Shown one piece after another: positions 62,112 to 64,000 of a stretch of 64,000 bases of DNA. Where the stretch lies: NCBI RefSeq assembly GCF_000196015.1, contig NC_007973.1, positions 186,001 to 250,000 on the forward strand, in the 5' to 3' direction. A model generated the notes under the pieces. That model saw only the letters and a list, made by a program, of their open reading frames with translations. It was not told the origin of the DNA and did no database searches. The position numbers were made by a program, and so were the translations under genes. The DNA is from Cupriavidus metallidurans CH34 (GTDB lineage Bacteria; Pseudomonadota; Gammaproteobacteria; Burkholderiales; Burkholderiaceae). Position 1 is the first letter of the stretch; each line of letters starts with the position of its first letter.

Positions 62112-64000
62112 CTACTTCCACATGCCGCGCATTCGGCTGGCGAGGTCTACCTGCGGTAGCGAGGCCTTCGCCTGCTGGCCTTCCCCCGGCATCGGCGCGG
62201 GCGGCCACGAGCGGCTGTAGAAATTCGGCATCACGCGGTTCGGCAGGAAGCGCGTGCGCGATGCGTAGACGTGGCGATCGCCAAAGCCGACCTGGTTGTG
62301 CACGTAGAAGCGTTGTGGCACGACGATGTCGAGGTGGTCGCGCGCGCGCGTCATCGCCACGTACAGCAGGCGGCGCTCTTCCTCGATTTCCTCGGTGGTG
62401 CCGGTGGCAAGATCGGATGGCATGCAGCCATCGACCGCATTGAGCACGTACACGGCCTTCCACTCCTGCCCCTTGGCCGAATGGATCGTCGACAGAATCA
62501 GGTAGTCCTCGTCGCGCGAGGGCACGCCGGATTCGTCGCTCGACGCGCTGGGCGGGTCGAGCGTGAGTTCGGTGAGGAAGCGTTCCCGCGACGCATAGGT
62601 GGCCGCGATGCGCTCGATCTGCTGCAGGTCCGCCTGCCGCGCGGCGGCATCGTCGTGCATCCGTTCGAGGTGCGGCATGTACCAGGCGATCACCTGTTCG
62701 AATTCAGATGGCCAGGGCGAGGTCGGCGCCATCAGCGCACGCGCCAGCGTCACCAGTTCATCCCAGGCGGGCGCGGCGGCGGGGGGCGGCTCGAAGGCTT
62801 CGAGCGCGATCAACGGTTCGGTGGCGGCTTCCAGTCCTTCGAGCACGCGCGCGGCCGTTTTCGGGCCGATGCCGGGCAGCAACTGCAGCGTGCGGAATCC
62901 GGCCATGCGGTCGCGTGGATTTTCCAGCCAGCGCACCACGGCCATCACGTCCTTGACGTGCGTCGACTCCAGAAACTTCAGTCCGCCGAACTTCACGAAC
63001 GGGATATTGCGCCGGGCCAACTCGATCTCGACCTGGGCGCTGTGGTCGGCCGCGCGGAACAGCACCGCCTGCTGCGTCAGCGACAAGCCAGCCTCGCGCC
63101 GCGCCAGTACCTGCTCGACGACGAAGCGCGCCTGCTCGGCCTCGTCGTTGACCACCACCACGCCGGGCTTCTCCGCCGATTCGCGCAGGGACCAGAGATC
63201 CTTGGTGAAGCGTTCGGCCGCAAGGCCAATCACGGCATTGGCGGCGCCGAGGATCGGCTGCGTCGAGCGATAGTTCTGCGACAGCGTGACCTGCTCGGCC
63301 GGCGGCGAGAACTGTGTCGGGAAATCGAGGATATTGCGCACGGTGGCGCCGCGGAATGCGTAGATCGACTGCGCGTCATCGCCCACCACGGTCAGGCCGC
63401 GCCCTTGCGGCTTGAGCGCCAGCAGGATCGACGCCTGCAACGCGTTGGTGTCCTGGTACTCGTCGACCAGCACGTGGTCGAAGCGCGCGCCCATGTCCTG
63501 CGCCAGTGCGGGCTCGGTCATCGCCTGCGCCCAGTAGAGCAGCAGGTCGTCGTAGTCGAGCACCTGCTGCTTCTGCTTGGCTTCCACGTAGGCGGCGAAC
63601 AGGCCCTTGAGCGCGTCCGCCCACATCGCGTAGCGCGGGAACTGCGTCTTCAGCACAACCTCGAGCGGCAACTGCGTGTTGACCACGCGTGAATAGATCG
63701 CGAGGCAGGTTTCCTTGCGCGGAAAGCGTGAGGTCTGCTCGGATAGTCCGAGGTCATGGCGTACCACGTGCATCAGGTCGGCCGCATCGCCGCGGTCGCT
63801 GATGGTGAAGGTCGGAGCAAGCCCGAGCGTTTCGGCGTACTCGCGCAGCAGGCGGGCGCCGATGGCGTGGAACGTGCCTGACCACTGCAGCGCGGCGCGC
63901 CCCGCGCCGGTCTGGATGCCGAGTGCCTGGTCGACGATGCGCTCGACACGGCGGCCCATTTCGGAGGCGGCGCGGCGCGAGAACGTCAGCAGCAGGATGC
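62112..64000 (-). CDS. UvrD/Rep-type ATP-dependent DNA helicase (N terminus outside window)
   Basis: 629 residues are seen, with the frame open through the window edge (TFSRRAASEMGRRVERIVDQ), so the Walker A region lies beyond it. Superfamily I motifs in order: DYDDLLLYW, DHVLVDEYQDTNALQ (motif II), GDDAQSIYAFRGAT (III), QNYRSTQPIL, STIHSAKGQEWKAVYVLNAVDG (V) and EERRLLYVAMTRAR (VI). It belongs to the short UvrD-like branch; the exact role (repair or replication fork rescue) cannot be told. ATP-dependent 3'-5' unwinding is expected. Confidence 0.9.
   Translation of the reverse strand, partial: ILLLTFSRRAASEMGRRVERIVDQALGIQTGAGRAALQWSGTFHAIGARLLREYAETLGLAPTFTISDRGDAADLMHVVRHDLGLSEQTSRFPRKETCLAIYSRVVNTQLPLEVVLKTQFPRYAMWADALKGLFAAYVEAKQKQQVLDYDDLLLYWAQAMTEPALAQDMGARFDHVLVDEYQDTNALQASILLALKPQGRGLTVVGDDAQSIYAFRGATVRNILDFPTQFSPPAEQVTLSQNYRSTQPILGAANAVIGLAAERFTKDLWSLRESAEKPGVVVVNDEAEQARFVVEQVLARREAGLSLTQQAVLFRAADHSAQVEIELARRNIPFVKFGGLKFLESTHVKDVMAVVRWLENPRDRMAGFRTLQLLPGIGPKTAARVLEGLEAATEPLIALEAFEPPPAAAPAWDELVTLARALMAPTSPWPSEFEQVIAWYMPHLERMHDDAAARQADLQQIERIAATYASRERFLTELTLDPPSASSDESGVPSRDEDYLILSTIHSAKGQEWKAVYVLNAVDGCMPSDLATGTTEEIEEERRLLYVAMTRARDHLDIVVPQRFYVHNQVGFGDRHVYASRTRFLPNRVMPNFYSRSWPPAPMPGEGQQAKASLPQVDLASRMRGMWK

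Overview
The window is a GC-rich chromosomal segment from a beta-proteobacterium of the order Burkholderiales, most likely Cupriavidus or a close relative such as Ralstonia. The basis is the strong G/C third-position bias, the fused isobutyryl-CoA mutase IcmF of 1093 residues, the dctA-dctB-dctD and dacA-ybeD layouts, several branched-chain-type ABC transporter genes with acyl-CoA ligases, and a DmeF-type metal exporter. This is inference from reading the sequence; no database search was run. No rRNA, CRISPR array, prophage, integrase or complete insertion sequence was seen. One tRNA (Cys, GCA) is present.

Layout. 1-9690 is mostly housekeeping: the end of a GST-like gene, cca, a DUF2905 gene, a MidA-type methyltransferase, a FolM/PTR1-type reductase beside folB, ttcA, a DUF6279-type lipoprotein, glmU and glmS. 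10214-16526 is a minor-pilin operon (fimT-pilV-pilW-pilX-pilY1-pilE). The PilY1 in it carries an N-terminal L-type-lectin-like region instead of the usual von Willebrand A domain. A 115-bp palindromic MITE-like element separates it from ribA. 17746-21341 holds bfr, tRNA-Cys, an ArsN2-like acetyltransferase, a quinone reductase and dmeF. 21472-25489 is a LysR gene divergent from a leuC/leuD-like hydro-lyase pair and an alpha/beta hydrolase with a full set of fluoroacetate-dehalogenase active-site residues; it looks like a small catabolic unit.

26045-34782 contains a PagL-like lipid A deacylase, two MocR-type regulators, a beta-alanine:pyruvate aminotransferase with a CoA-acylating semialdehyde dehydrogenase, an APC permease and a DUF2917 gene. 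35032-39751 has icmF behind a promoter whose 19-bp spacer contains a perfect palindrome (MerR-type architecture), then a HIT protein and 3-hydroxybutyryl-CoA dehydrogenase. 39859-49316 is a Crp/Fnr regulator divergent from a seven-gene unit with a complete HAAT-family ABC transporter flanked by two different acid-CoA ligases, suggesting uptake and activation of an unidentified carboxylate.

49367-54646 runs mainly on the minus strand: ybaN, nitronate monooxygenase behind a TetR-like operator, an RlmI-like methyltransferase, ybeD, dacA and a small hydrolase. 54781-60336 is a 2Fe-2S ferredoxin gene followed by dctA, dctB and dctD, with a textbook sigma-54 promoter and DctD-like palindromes upstream of dctA. 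60473-62074 is an aromatic amino acid lyase of the HutH family lacking one histidine-lyase signature residue. The window ends inside a UvrD/Rep-type helicase gene.

The most interesting signals are the lectin-tipped PilY1, the putative defluorinase/hydro-lyase unit, the dual-ligase HAAT cluster, the MITE-like palindrome, and several crisp operator palindromes that link genes to unidentified regulators.
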